Counted from the first letter of the stretch, positions 33,811-47,312 are shown. The stretch: DNA of 64,000 nt from Myotis daubentonii (GCF_963259705.1 NC_081861.1:63366673-63430672), one strand, 5' to 3'. Translations and numbers: made by a program. The notes: generated by a model from the sequence alone, not told the origin.

Positions 33811-34056
33811 TTGCTCTAGCTAGTTTGGCTCAGTGGATAGAGCAGTGGCCCACAGACTGAAGGGTCCCAGGTTCCACTCTGGTCAAGGGCATGTACCTGG
33901 GTTGCAGGCTCAATCCCCAGCCCTGGTAGGAGTACATTCGGGAGGCAACCAATCAATGTCTCTCTTACATCGATGTTTTTCTCCCCCTCCCTTCCACTCT
34001 CTCTAAAAATCAATGGAAAAATCTCCTCCAGTGAGGATTAACAAAACAAAACAAAA
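33811..34056 (+). mobile_element. VES SINE
   Basis: GCTCTAGCTAGTTTGGCTCA to AACAAAACAAAACAAAA. The 12-bp target AAAGTATAATCC is repeated on both sides. Confidence 0.92.
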
Positions 34057-34389
34057 AAAGTATAATCCTATACTATCAACAGATGACAATGAACAGGAAG
34101 AAATGATGCTGGGGAGGCAGGGAGAAATCAGACTCAACTTAATATTTGGCCACGGATGAACCAAAGGCATAAAGCATGAATGTAGAGAACTTAGCCAAGG
34201 GTTGCTAACAACTTCAATATATTTTACTCTTTCTAGATGGATTTTATATCGGGAGATATGTTTTGCAGCACACTCTAAACAATTACTTGGTGAGCAAACT
34301 GATTCATTCAGGTCTGTCAAAAGGACAGGCTGCAGATTCAGGCTTGCTCTAACGCACCCTACTTCCCAGCCTTTGTTCACATAGTAATC

Positions 34390-34572
34390 ATAGCAAGGTG
34401 GTGAAGCTCTCAGGCTGTGCAATCATTCTGCTTGAGCTTGATTTCCAGTTCCACTTTGCTCATTTTCAAAATGGTTATAATAATAGTACCTACAGCATAG
34501 GTTAAACAATTAAATAACTCATGTAAAACACTTATAAAAGTAGCTGGCATATAGTAAGTGCACAACAAATAT
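34390..34572 (+). repeat. MIR, target of the solo LTR
   Basis: TTTCAAAATGGTTATAATAA, TAGTACCTACAGCATAGG and GTAAGTGCACAACAAATAT. The MIR end continues as TTAATAATTTT right of the LTR. Confidence 0.78.
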
Positions 34573-35265
34573 TGCCAGGAGCCGGTCCATCCTTGCTGTT
34601 TCAAGGGATCTGGCATATATGGCATACTGTTCTTAATATGTTTGCTCACCTTCTTGGCACTATGTGTTTTAACCAAGGTCACCTCTCTGAGAAAAGTTGT
34701 TTCCCCAGGTAGGGATTTTCCCCTGAAGTTAGGGAGGGAATAAAACCCCTTAACTAAGTGCCAGGTGGGTAATTAATCACTTTAACTACGAACAATCATG
34801 CTTAAGCTACATAATCTTTACTCCCTGGAATGGAGATAAGAAACGCCCTAACCTTTGGAGTAGAGATTGATAGGATTGGAATCAACTGGTATAAATACAG
34901 ATATAACAAGACAACAGGACACAGAACCTAGACACAGAACCTACACAGAACCTAGAGACAGAAGAACTTCGCTGGAGAGAACATGGCAAAAGATCCTGGA
35001 CAGAAACTGGCCACAGAACCTAGAGACAGAACCTAGCGAGAGAACCTGGCTGAAGAACCTAGAGACAGAACCTGGCTACAGAACCTGGATAGAACATGGC
35101 AAGAGAACCTGAGGAGAACCTGGTGACAGAACCTGTCTGGAGAACCTGACTAGAGAACCTGGCTATGCTGATCAACTGAACGCTGCTGCCTCCGTGTCCT
35201 TCATCTTCGCCGACTCCGTCCACACCTTTGGGGACCCCTGGACCTGCTGAGGTTGGACCCCAGCA
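34573..35265 (+). repeat. Solo LTR, class II ERV-like, with 6-bp duplication
   Basis: TGCCAGGAGCC to GACCCCAGCA, flanked on both sides by AAATAT (34567-34572 and 35266-35271). A TATA-like TATAAATA lies at about 34890. Then comes an array of (A)GAGAACCTGG-type units (about 34915-35165) and a GC-rich end. The TG..CA ends and 6-bp duplication fit a betaretrovirus-like LTR left by recombination. It carries no coding sequence. Confidence 0.82.
34915..35165 (+). repeat. GAACCT tandem array inside the LTR
   Basis: About a dozen degenerate units of roughly 20 bp based on AGAACCTAGAGACAGAACCT. It gives a low-complexity plus-strand ORF rich in Glu, Arg and Thr. Confidence 0.8.
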
Positions 35266-35317
35266 AAATATTAATAATTTTACCAGTAATTGTTTAAATG
35301 GAACTAATATTTTTAAA

Positions 35318-35510
35318 ATATATTTTATTGATTTCAGATAGGAAGGGAGAGGGCCAGAGATAGAAATATCAATGATGCCAGAGAATCACTGATAGGCTGC
35401 CTCCTGCATGCCCCACACTGGAGATCGAGCATGTGCCCTGACCAGGAATTGAACCTTGACCTCCTGGTTCATAGGTTGACACTAAACCACTGAGCTACAC
35501 TGGCCAGGCT
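35318..35510 (-). mobile_element. VES SINE just right of the solo LTR
   Basis: TATTTTATTGATTTCAGATA to GAGCTACACTGGCCAGGCT. Target GGAACT(A/G)ATATTTTTAA is repeated on both sides. Confidence 0.9.
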
Positions 35511-35639
35511 GGAACTGATATTTTTAAGTTATAATTTTGAATTTCTTGGGTCATTTCCCATACAGTATCTGGAGGGCACCTAATAAAATTGATCTCACTC
35601 AATTGGCATACCTACCTTACAAGATGTTAATCATTGTTA

Positions 35640-35986
35640 TAAAATAATGATATGCTCATAGAAACAGATCTAAGATTTATGGTTGCCAGAGGCAGGGGGT
35701 TATGGGGTAGGAGACTTGGGTGAAGGTGGTCAAACGGTATAAATTTCTAATTATAAGATAAATAAGTTCTGGTGATGTAATGTACAACACGATGACTACA
35801 GTTAACAATACTGTATTATGTATTGGAAAGATGTTGTAAACCTTAAAAGTTCCCATCACAAGAACAAAAATTTGTAATTATGTGAGGTAAGGGATAGTCA
35901 CTAAAATTATTGTGGTAATCAATATATAAAATCATTATGTTATACAGCCTAAATTTAAATAACTTTATATGTCAATTATATAATGA
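35640..35986 (+). mobile_element. L1M 3' UTR
   Basis: GGTTGCCAGAGGCAGGGGG, AAGTTCTGGTGATGTAATG and TATGTCAATTATATAATGA are classic L1M tail phrases. The Helitron at 35987 is inserted in its end. Confidence 0.85.
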
Positions 35987-36949
35987 CTAGGGGCCCGGTG
36001 CACGAAATTCGTGCACTGGGTGTGTGTGTGGGGGGGAGGGGAGTGTCCCTCAGCCCAGCCTGCCCCCTCTCACATACTGGGAACCCTCAGGCGTTGACCC
36101 CCATCACCCTCCAATCGCAGGATCGGCCCCTTGCCCAGGCCTGACGCCTCTGACAGAGGTGTCAGGCCTGGGCAGGGGACCCTCATTTCCCCCCATAACT
36201 GGTTCTGCCCCCAGCCCAGGCCTGATGCCTCTGGCCCAGGCATCAGGCCTGGGCAGGTGACCCCCAGACCCCTCCGATTGCTGGCTCAGCCCCCCGCCCA
36301 GGCCTGATGCCTCGGCCAGAGGAGTTGACCCTCATCACCCTCCGATCACCAATCACCAGATCGGCCCCTTTACCAGGCCTGAGGCTTCCGGCAGAGGTGT
36401 CAGGCCTGGGCAGGGGACCCCCAGCTCCCCGCGGTTGCAGGCTCCGCCCCTGCCCAGGCCTAACGCCTCTGGCTGAGGCGTCCGGCCCGGGCAGCAGGGA
36501 CCCGCAGCTGCAGCGGCCCCGCGATCGTGGGCTCCGCTTTAGGCCCAGGCAAGGGACCCCTAGCTCCCGGGACTGCCAGCTTCAACCGTGCCCAGCTCCC
36601 ATCGCTGCCTCCACCCCTACTTCCTGCTATCACTGGCCAGGGTGGCAAAGGCGCCTGATTCTCCGATCATGGCTGGGGGCAGGGCAAAGGCGGCCCTGGG
36701 GCCGCCTTTGCCCTGCCCCCCAGCTCTTAGCTCCCCCCTGGGTTTCTGATCACTGTCAGTGGCAGGGGGCTTCTTCCTGCTTTCCCTTTCGCCTCCCTGC
36801 ATTGTGCCTACATATGCAAATTAACCGCCATCTTGTTGGCAGTTAACTGCCAATCATAGTTGGCAGTTAATTTGCATATAGCCCTGATTAGCCAATGAAA
36901 AGGGTATCGTCGTACGCCAATTACCATTTTTCTCTTTTATTAGTGTAGA
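35987..36949 (-). mobile_element. Helitron with GC-rich tandem array
   Basis: CTAGGGGCCCGGTGCACGAA at the left and TCTTTTATTAGTGTAGA before T at the right; 963 bp, between A and T. Units of about 80 bp built on CAGGCCTGA(C/T)GCCTCTG..GCCCAGG fill about 36110-36600. It sits in an L1M 3' end. The 179-codon ORF at 36307-36846 is array-derived and not a gene. Confidence 0.87.
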
Positions 36950-38009
36950 TAACACTGGAAGAAATAATAAAAATCAAAAATAATGGCACAAATAAAAATT
37001 ATAATAATGAAATTTATTATAATAATATAATAATAGCAAAAAGCATAGTTTAAAATTAGGGAAAATTAAATAAAAATCAGATATTACTGAATAACTTATT
37101 AAAAGAACAAATTTATTCTCACCAACAAGGCCTAATTGATTAAAGGAATTACTTATATACGATGCCTCAGAAAAACCTACCAGATTTAAACTTCTCTAAA
37201 CTGAATTTATTTTTTTAACAAATCAGAGAAACCTCTTGTTTTTGCTTCTTTTATCATGCAAGATACAGTCTGGACCTGGTTTAAGTGCCAGCAGTCTGCA
37301 GTTGAAACAAAGCACACCGCTTTGTGCTTCTACATAGCTGTGTTAGAAATGTCCATTGCATTTCAATGTCAATGGTTTCAATTTGCCAAAATAAAACTAA
37401 TCTAGGAGAATAATAATTCTAAATGTAAATGAGTGTCTGTGTGAATTGTAAATGCTACCAACCGAACACCTGTGATTGTGCCAAATCTATACAATGCTTA
37501 TTAGCAAAAATTACTGAAACAGGAGAGACATTCTCACTAACACAGCTAAAAATTGCCAAATTAAAATAATACAAGGTGTCTATAGTGTTAGAAAGCTAAC
37601 CTCATGAAAAATTGATTTAATTACTTTATGCACTCCAGATATATTAATATATCCTTACCAAATACCTAATGGCATGAAGACCACATTCCTTCATTCATTA
37701 TTAAAAGAGACAGACCCCAAATCATAGCCATGCTCTACAGTTAATAGATTCTATGAAGAAAATGCCTTAAAAAAATCATAATCATAGCAAAAAAATAACC
37801 ATATCCCTTTCCATGAACATACAACTTCCTAGCTGTGGCTTATGCTCTAAAGAAATATCTTTAGTTCCAGGATATCAGGATTACACATTTCATAAGATAT
37901 GTGAAACTATAGCGTTAAAAAGGAATCAGTTAAACTGTGCAACAAAATGCCCAAATTACTAAGGCATAAAAGCCAATGTTACAACATAGGGAAGTAAGTG
38001 ATTAAAAAC
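36950..38009. other. No gene seen
   Basis: A purine/AT-rich start, then unique-looking sequence. 37200-37470 is less AT-rich and would be a reasonable place to look for a conserved non-coding element. No exon was recognised. Confidence 0.45.
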
Positions 38010-38225
38010 AAACCTGGGTTCAAATCTCAGCTTTGCCACTTACCAGCTATTATAAATAAGATATACTGCTTAATCTCCCACAGCCTCAGTTTCTTTACCT
38101 ATAAAATATTATTAATAGCATCTAGGGTTGGTGTGAGGAATAAATGAGATATGGATTTAAAATGTTTACCCTGGCACTTGAGACAGAGTAAGTGCTTAAT
38201 AAATGTGCTATTATTATTCTTATTA
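38010..38225 (+). repeat. MIR
   Basis: CCTGGGTTCAAATCTCAGC, TTTGCCACTTACCAGCT and AGTAAGTGCTTAATAAATG. Confidence 0.85.
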
Positions 38226-38798
38226 TGATTGCTATAATTGTTATCAATAGTGATGGTATTAGTAGAAGCAGCACAACCACCACACCATCACCAATATGTA
38301 AAAATAGAGCCAGTTTTCAGCCTACTCATTTAAAAGGCTGAAGATACATTGCTTCAACTTCTCTCTATAATCACTGACTCTTAGAATTAAACAATGGCAT
38401 GTATCTCTGGCTCAAAAATTCTTTGTACCCTCTTCTACGGGCAGAAAGTGGTTGATCAATATTAGAACAAGATAATTAGAAAGGAATGTATGTGTCAGCA
38501 TAAATTAAAACACTTAAAATGTTCCTAATTTTAACAATTTTAGTAAGACAAACTGATAGACAAAGCTAATCAGTTAGTTTATATATAGAAATCCAAAAAA
38601 CTTGGACATAATAAAAGAATTCAATTATATATAGGTATGTATGCTTTTGGTTGGCTGTCTAAAAGAATTAAGTCTTCTTGGTTTGTTCTCTCTGTATTAA
38701 AGCTTACATTATAGAGCATGTATTATGTATCATTAAGAGGACAAGTTATTTATTAGGACACCAGGCCTCTTAGGACATTTTAGCGCCTTCTTATAGGG

Positions 38799-39033
38799 CA
38801 GTGATGGCGAACCTATGACACGCGTGTCAGAGGTGACACACGAACCCATTTTTTTGGTTGATTTTTCTTTGTTAAATGGCATTTAAATATATAAAATAAA
38901 TATCAAAAATATAAGTCTTTGTTTTACTATGGTTGCAAATATCAAAAATTTTCTATATGTGACATGGCACCAGAGTTAAGTTAGGGTTTTTCAAAATGCT
39001 GACATGTCGAGCTCAAAAGTTTCGCCATCACTG
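38799..39033 (+). mobile_element. hAT non-autonomous element (CAGTGATGGCGAACC family)
   Basis: CAGTGATGGCGAACCTATGA to TTTCGCCATCACTG, with the perfect 8-bp duplication TTATAGGG at 38791-38798 and 39034-39041. Confidence 0.92.
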
Positions 39034-39041
39034 TTATAGGG

Positions 39042-40059
39042 GTTGTGAACTCTGAGACTGACATCTCATTATTTTCAAGCCAATTCCAAGAATTCCTATA
39101 TTATGAAGACAGAGATGAATTAGATTTTACTACTCTTTTGGTTTTGGATTGCTTTACTAAATATAGAAGACTGTATTAAAGCAAACAAAAAAGCAGGTAT
39201 CTTCAAAAGCAGCCAGCTGATTCCAAGACTAAGAAACACAATTTAGAATATGATCCTAGAGGAAAAGTGCTTTTATATAAATAGCTCAATTTTCTGTTAT
39301 TATTAAAGCTAAATTGTACTACAGAAATATATTATTGAAGAAGCTAAATTTTATTAACCTCTCGTGTTTATTTCTTATATTTCCTCCAAGCAACATTAAA
39401 ACCAAGAAACTGCTTACAACTTCCACACAATCTTTGTTCTTCCTGAGGCCTCTAGAGAACCCTAGAAATTCTAATTAGAATTAGCAGTTATAACCTACAT
39501 ATTTTATTATTATTTCAAGCTTAGTTAATATTAGCCATCATTACGTTAATTCTTATACAATATCACTATTATCTATAATTACTATACATTTTAAGGAAAA
39601 TGACACTATTATTAGTCCCTTGATGTTTCTATGCTGCCAAATATCATCAAATCAATAATAAAACTAGAACACAAATGCAAATTCCAACAGTTGCATATAT
39701 GACATATATTCACAAGTACTAACAGGGTCTTTTCAAGTTGTCTCTAATACATAGAGATATATAATTTTTTCACTAATCCAGAGATCATTTTGAGATATAC
39801 TTTGTCATACAGCATCATTATGGCTTGTAAGAAGAACCTAAATATTATAAGTGTGGAGACAAAGGATTTAGGAATGAGAATACACAATAGCGATTAAGAA
39901 TTCCTACTAGTCAGGATATCACCATATTTTGCTGAGCCTAAGGGTATTTATTCACAAGCAATGTTCCATCATCTATCTGTGAATTCTCATCACCTATGTG
40001 TATGCCAAACACCTGCTCAATGATGAATCATCAAATTATTGGGCCCCCCATGCTTAAAA
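39042..40059. other. No gene seen
   Basis: AT-rich; nothing recognised. 38226-38790 and 40506-41390 are similar. Confidence 0.5.
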
Positions 40060-40505
40060 AACAAAACCCCATTTCCTCAATGTGAAGTTCACTTTACCAC
40101 CTTCACCCCCAAGTCCCAACCCAACAGGATGTGCTTTCAACACACTATGGGTTTCGCCTTCCCCCACCCCATTACTTTGCTAATGGTGTTCTTGGCCTAG
40201 AATGCCTTCTGTTCTACTTCCCCTAATGAAATGCTACCAAAACACAAGGCCCAATTCAAATGATACCACCTCTGGGATCCCCATTTGATCTAGACAAAAT
40301 TAACTATTTCCATTTTGTGCTGTTATGGCATTTTAAGAATATCTATGTTGATATTTATTACAACTTGAATAAATGTAGTGCTCCTCTTCCTCTCCCCTTC
40401 CCTAGATGATGAGTTCCCTAGTACAGGAATAAGGCTATTCTTCTCTCTCCCTCCCATGTACCTTGCACATGGTGGGGACTCTACAAATAGAAACTGACTA
40501 AAATG
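40060..40505 (+). repeat. L2 3' end
   Basis: CTTGGCCTAGAATGCCTTC, CAAGGCCCAATTCAAATG, GATGATGAGTTCCCTAG and CTTGCACATGGTGGGG. Confidence 0.72.
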
Positions 40506-41396
40506 AGAGATCCAGTCTCTCTTAAAATAAAATAATTTGGTTTATAATAGAAAATTAAAAATAAATTTCTCTACAACTCTAAGATAAGTACTTCAACTAG
40601 AAAGTTTAATTTAATGGTACTTTCCTATATTAAATATTTACACATTTAAATATTATAGTTATCAGAACTAGTATATTTTAGAACTTCTATTTAGCAATCC
40701 AAAGCAACTTTAAATACCTAGATTAAACCTTTTCTTAAAATAGACCGGTAAAGCTTTCCAATGAATTTAGGAAACAAGCCCTTGAGCTCTCCAAACCCCT
40801 TACAGTAGGAGGAAATTCTCAGAGGTTTTAGAACAGTGGCCTAAGAGCTTTGGAAATAGTTCTTAGAAACAATGAGTGTGTGGCTGCTTCCTGATTGCAT
40901 TTGAGTGACAGGCAAACTGCAGCTGAATGGGGAAGAAAGGATGCCCTGGAGCTAGGGACTCCAGGAACTCCAGGGCTGTGTGGGTCACTGGAGCCAGAGC
41001 CCTGGATTCATTTCTTACAGATCCTGCCACCTACTGACCAAATTATAAATCAAGACCCTGTGAAAGGCAAAGAACTTCAGCTATTACAGTAAGATCAATC
41101 GATAGTTATTAAGTGGTATTAAAATAAATGGCAGCTGTATATGATGCAAATGTGTTTTGCCGATATTATACTTGTCTGGAATATGCTATGATGCTTAGTT
41201 GTTCCGTTGAATGTCCCTTCAGAAATAAATCTTAGTAAAAGTCATAGTACTTAAAGGTATGCCTGACCTGATTTGTACTCAAATACTCAAAATTAGGAAA
41301 GAAATAGAAGCAACACTGCTTAGAAAATTCCAAGACTCGGAGTTAAGAGGAATGGAAATGCAATGTTCTCAGCAATGAGTACATGAGAGCCTTTTT

Positions 41397-41630
41397 TTTT
41401 AATCCTTGCCCAAGGATATTTTTCCATTGATTTTTAGAGAGAATAGAAGTGAGAGGGGGAGATAAAGAACAAAGATGAGAGAGACACATCGATTGATTGC
41501 CTCCGCATGCACCCTGACCACAGCTGGTTGATCCAACCTGCAACCAAGGTACATGCCCTTGACTGGAATTGAGTCCAGGACCTTCAGTCTGTGGGTCGAT
41601 GCTCTATCCACTGAGCAAAACAGGCTAGGG
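41397..41630 (-). mobile_element. VES SINE
   Basis: TTTCCATTGATTTTTAGAGA to CACTGAGCAAAACAGGCTAG. Target ACATGAGAGCCTTT is repeated on both sides. Confidence 0.92.
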
Positions 41631-41844
41631 CACATGAGAGCCTTTGTGTGATTTTTGTTTAGTTTTACTTTGGTTTGATTAGATTTTAGCAGTCACAATA
41701 AGAATTACTTCTATTGTAACTGATTGGCTCTACCAAATGCTGCTCTGAAGAGCAGGAAATTCTCTGGCTGAATTAACAGTTATATTAAATGTCAATAACT
41801 AAAACAAAGCACTCACACCATGTTAAATGAAAGGAAAGGGGGGA

Positions 41845-42055
41845 TTAATATGTATTGAGTGCCTGCTATGCTAAGCACTGTGCTGGGTGCTTTAAATACA
41901 TAACCTTATTTAATTCTCACAATACTACTAGGTAAACATTAGTCTACTCATTTTATGGATGAGAAAATTCAGTCTCAGAGGTTACAGGCATCACAGCTGG
42001 AATGCAAATATGGGTAACTCCATTTCCTGTCTTTCCCCACTATGCCTCACTACTT
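41845..42055 (-). repeat. MIR
   Basis: GAGTGCCTGCTATGCTAAGC, AATTCTCACAATACTACTAG, TGGATGAGAAAATTCAGTC. Confidence 0.8.
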
Positions 42056-42269
42056 GTAGAAACTCTCCAGTGGGTTTTCTAGTTACCTCTATGTTTCAAA
42101 CTTCATTTTCTTCATTGGTAAAATAAAGAATCACTTCTAAGGTTCATACTAACACTAAAATTTTATGAAATCTATGATTCTTGTGGGACTCAATCCAAAT
42201 ACATCAGTAAGTAAAAGAGTAAGTGCTCAATACAAAGTGTGCAAAGAACTGTTAAGAAAAGTTCATGGA

Positions 42270-42781
42270 AATAAGAAATTAAAATTGCCTATGAGTAGAA
42301 GAAAAGCTGCTCAACCACACTCATAATTTAAGAAGTAAAAATTATAACATGGATGATTTACCATTTTCACCTCTGCGATGGGAACAGATACTCATATGTT
42401 TTAGGTGGCACTACAAATGGACACAAACTCTTTGGAAGACCATTTGGCAATATCCATCAAAATTATATATGTACACAGCATTTTAGACAGGAATTTCACT
42501 TCTAGAATTTATCCTTTAGATAGATCCCATGTGCACAAAGATATATGTAAGTACAAGTTCACTGAAGCATTGCTTGAAATAGCAAAAGACTGGAATTAAC
42601 CTAAATATCCATTACTAGGGGACTGGTTACATAAATTCAAATGAGCCCAGACCGCAAAATTCTATGCATTATATAAAAAGAACACAGGAAATAAACATAA
42701 TCTATTATGGAATAATATCTAAGGACAAAAGTGAAAACAGTAAGAAGTAACAAAAAACAAAAAAGGTAAATATTCATATGC
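42270..42781 (+). mobile_element. L1M 3' end
   Basis: GGAAGACCATTTGGCAAT, GAAATAGCAAAAGACTGGAA and CCATTACTAGGGGACTGGTT. Followed directly by the hAT element. Confidence 0.78.
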
Positions 42782-42789
42782 TTCTATAG

Positions 42790-43008
42790 CAGCGCTTCTC
42801 AACCTGTGGGTCGCGGCCCCTTTGGGGGTCGAACGACCCATTCACAGGGGTCGCCTAAGACCATCAGAAAACACATATATAATTACATATTGTTTTTGTG
42901 ATTGATCACTATGCTTTATGTTCAATTTGTAACAATGAAATTGGGGGTCACCACAACATGAGGAATTTTATGAAAGGGTCGCGGCATTAGGAAGGTTGAG
43001 AACCATTG
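42790..43008 (+). mobile_element. hAT non-autonomous element (GGGTCGCGGCCCC family)
   Basis: CAGCGCTTCTCAACCTGTGG to AGGTTGAGAACCATTG, duplication TTCTATAG/TTCTAAAG (7 of 8). The GGGGGTCGAACGACCC core recalls rodent URR1-like hAT elements. It lies in an L1M tail. Confidence 0.88.
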
Positions 43009-43435
43009 TTCTAAAGGCATAGACTATTTCTCATAGGCAATGTGAGAAATTAGTAAGAGTGGTTTTCTCTAGAGAAGAAGATATAAGTCTGGGATTGAAG
43101 GATATGTTTACCATGTGTCTTTTCTTTCTTTTTTAAGTATATGCATACCTTAATATAAGCATATTTTACTTTTTCAATTTAGAAAAAATGTTTATAATAA
43201 ATAGTAGTCTATGGAGTCATTGAAGAACCATTCAAATGTAAGGTCTACTATAGCAAAGAAGAAGGGAAAAAAGACCTAATGAGAGGAATTTTGTAAAATG
43301 TCAGAACTCTTCAAAATACTGTAATCCCCCAGATTTCTGTGTGTGCAAACTTCAATTTACAAGGAACAACAAATATAGCACAAGCTATATTAGTTCCAGT
43401 ATGCAAGATTTGATAGAAGGGCTGAAAGGGAATAA

Positions 43436-43437
<2 letters not shown>

Positions 43438-43497
<60 letters not shown>

Positions 43498-43505
43498 CCC
43501 CCCCA
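43438..43505 (+). repeat. (CT)n then poly-C
   Basis: About 28 CT units then a C run. The CT/C mix may be a SINE remnant but no body is visible. Confidence 0.93.
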
Positions 43506-43634
43506 AAAGTCATATTTTCACATGTTGTGACAAATGAATGATAAAGGTGCTAATTCTATGGGCATGAAACTATGAAATACATCAATTTCTTAGTTGTAAA
43601 GAGTCAGACTGAAAAAAATCCTGTTTAACTAAAC

Positions 43635-44106
43635 CAGTGGTAGGCAAAATCATTAGTCAACAGAGCCAAATATCAACAGTACAACGATTGAAATTTCTTT
43701 TGAGAGCCAAATTTTTTAAAGTTAAACTATATAGGTAGGTACATTGTTATTAACTTAATTAGGGTATTCCTAAGCTGGCCTTTGCTAAAAACGTCCTCAA
43801 TCTGATTGAGGTACGTTTGCTGAGGTCGACCCCTTCCAACTCTCCCATCCTCAACTCTTGCATGAATCCTGCATGCCTTCCCTGCGCCGCGTCTCCTGTT
43901 GCCCGACCTACCGACACCCGCCACTTCTTCTAATGCCACTTTTTCAAAATAGACTCGCCCAGGCCGAAAACCGACTTCTGCGCATGGGCCACGAAGTTTC
44001 AATCGCACTGTACGTGCGCGCCTGCACGTGGTATTTTGTGGCAGAGCCACACTCAAGGGGCCAAAGAGCCGCATGTGGCTCACGAGCCACGGTTTGCCAA
44101 CCACTG
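43635..44106 (-). mobile_element. hAT non-autonomous element, complete
   Basis: CAGTGGTAGGCAAAATCATT to CGGTTTGCCAACCACTG, perfect duplication AACTAAAC at 43627-43634 and 44107-44114. The GC-rich half contains several CpGs, suggesting it is not very old. Strand is arbitrary. Confidence 0.92.
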
Positions 44107-44786
44107 AACTAAACTATCAATTATACAATGATAAGTAAAATAGTAAATGTTAATATAAACTATTAAAAATTCACAAACTACAACATTTACTTATAAGATT
44201 GAGAAGCTACCTCTATAGCACCAAAATTATGTGGGATATTCACAAGAGTCTAAGCATCTAATCATAAACAAGGCACTCTATTATCAAATCAGTAAAAAAA
44301 AAAAACTTACTAGATACCAGACTTTGATATCATTCCACAAAATCTGCTTATAGAAAGAAACTATAAAATCTCCTAGGAAACCAAATTGATAAGTAGTACA
44401 AATGTAAGAGGAAAAACTACTTGAGCACTAGGGTATCAATCTTATTCCAATATCATGAAAACTTTAAGCCACCAGTATTATTGCATTATTTTATCTTACA
44501 TGGTAAATCAACAAACTCATCTCTGCTTCTCAGTAAAAATGACAACTTTATAATAGAGAAGGAATAACACATTAAACAAAAAAATAAAACTTAGATTTTC
44601 AGATGAATAACATTTATGCAAAATAAAATTAAAAGGCAAAAGAGCTACCTTCTTAGGTTGTTAGGTCCATGCAGTTAATGTATTAATCTACTCATATTTG
44701 ACTCTGTCCAGTGTGGAAATATGACACATGTGTTAGTAGAAACTTTAGCAAAGCTGCCAATTCAATATATCAGAATAAAGGATTTA

Positions 44787-44954
<168 letters not shown>

Positions 44955-45339
44955 TTATATTTAATTTTTCAAGAATTCACTTTCACCACAGTTGAATGAT
45001 AGTTCCTTTATTCATTTACCTACTAAATCAACTTTAGGACCCATCAAAATATTACTGTTGAAGTAAATATTTATTGGGAAAGGCACAGAATTCCATTAGT
45101 AAATAAAAAAGGCACATGATATCAATAGGTCTTATTGCAAATTACATTTAAAAAAATCTTCTACTGAAATAAAAATCTTCTACTGGAAGGAATCTTAAAA
45201 ATAATTTAGCAAATCCTTCCCCAACTCACATACATTCTTTTTGCTCCTGGATTTTTTAAAACGGGGGAACTGAGATTCAGAAATGTGAATTCCTCATGTT
45301 CACTGATTAAGTTGAAGTCAATAACCACAATAATAGTTT

Positions 45340-45555
45340 ATACATGCCTCCAACCATGTGTCCAGTACTGTTTAAAGTGATTTTCATACATCAACTCATC
45401 TAATTCTTTTGAGGTGAGACCTATTATTATTTCCATGTGAAAGATGAGGAAACTGAACTTCAGAAAGCTTAAGTGGCTGCCCAAGGCAGTAAATAGCAAA
45501 GATGGGACTTAACATTAGGCAGTACAGCTCCTGGAATTGTGCTCTTAGTTGCTAA
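45340..45555 (-). repeat. MIR in a DIAPH2 intron
   Basis: CCATGTGTCCAGTACTGTTT, AAAGATGAGGAAACTGAAC, GTGGCTGCCCAAGGCAG. Confidence 0.75.
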
Positions 45556-46424
45556 ACTGAAACCCAAATTAAGAATTGTGCATTTTCCAGGGCATCATGA
45601 TGCTTCGTGATCCCTAGTACCATTATACTTCATGTTAAATTAACATACCATTACATTTACACACAAAAATAACTGAACCAACAGCTTAGGGATCCTATAG
45701 TTTGGTAGATTGTACCTGATTTTTAAAAATCTACTTCCTAAAACCATTTATACATTTACTTTCTGAGCAAAGCATAAGTATATAAATAACTTTAAAACTG
45801 ATTTACCATTATTCTGGTCGAACCAATTTTCTATGTAGATATTGTCAAATATCACTGTATATTTTTAGATGAGTCATTTCCCCACCTGGTAGTCTGGGTA
45901 ACTGTATTTTCATTAGAAGATTAGTTCCTAGTGAATGGGGACTGTGCCAATCTCAATAATAAGCTTTTTACAAGACATATTATGTGATAATAATACAGCA
46001 AAATATTATGGAAGGAAAAAACATTCATACATCATATCAAAAAACAACTGGGTTATTCACTACTGACTACTGTCACCTATCTCAAACTATATAAAAACTA
46101 AAAAATAATAACAATCATTCCCTAAGAACAAAAATAACTAAGATATAGAGGATCAATAAAAAAAGAGTGTATTTGCTGTTACAGTACTGAAAGTTAATAA
46201 TGGTATAAGAATCAAAATTATTTTTCATTTGGTGATATATTTCATATATTAGTTTCTATCACTTTCACTTTGATTTTCCTTTTGCCTTCTATGTTAATTT
46301 CAAATTATTTGCTCAGTTAAACAGTAAAATTTGTACTAGGAAAGATGAAGATGGTCCTCAAATATGATACAATACTCATACGTAGCAATACGGTCACTCA
46401 CATATTAATGATGAACTATGGCTA

Positions 46425-46781
<357 letters not shown>

Positions 46782-47079
46782 TCATACTTACAGTAAAATA
46801 TAGCAGCAAAGAAAACGTATCAGGAAACATTTGTGCTTGGCTTAAGATTACATGCACTTTTATTTAACTGAGCAACAACCTAAGGGCTTAACAGCACATG
46901 GAAAAGACATGCATAGATATTTGATAAGCATTAAAAACTCTGGACATTGACTACTTTTGCTAACACACTAATGCTAGGAAAGTTGGCATCCTCAAAGATT
47001 TTGTGAAACACTCTCCCAAGATAATGAAAAAATTTACCTTTCATTATAACTATATACAAAGAGGAAGTATATTATATGG

Positions 47080-47312
47080 CAGTGATGGCGAATCTTTCGA
47101 GCTCAGCGTGTCAGCATTTTGAAAAACCCTAACTTAACTCTGGTGCCGTGTCACATATAGAAATTTTTTGATATTTTCAACCACAGTAAAACAAAGACTT
47201 ACATTTTTGATATTTATTTTATATATTTAAATGCCATTTAACAAAGAAAAATCAACCAAAAAAATGAGTTCACGTGTCACCTCTGATGCGTGTCATAGGT
47301 TCACCATCACTG
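47080..47312 (-). mobile_element. hAT element, same family, inverted
   Basis: Reverse-complement copy of 38799-39033, about 320 bp upstream of the FH1 exon. Duplication TTATATGG/TCATATGG (7 of 8). Confidence 0.92.

Noticed and set aside
36307..36846. 179-codon plus-strand ORF
   Set aside because: It lies in the GC-rich tandem array of a Helitron. Its Pro/Gly/Leu-rich repeats follow the 80-bp DNA units, and no domain or gene context supports it.
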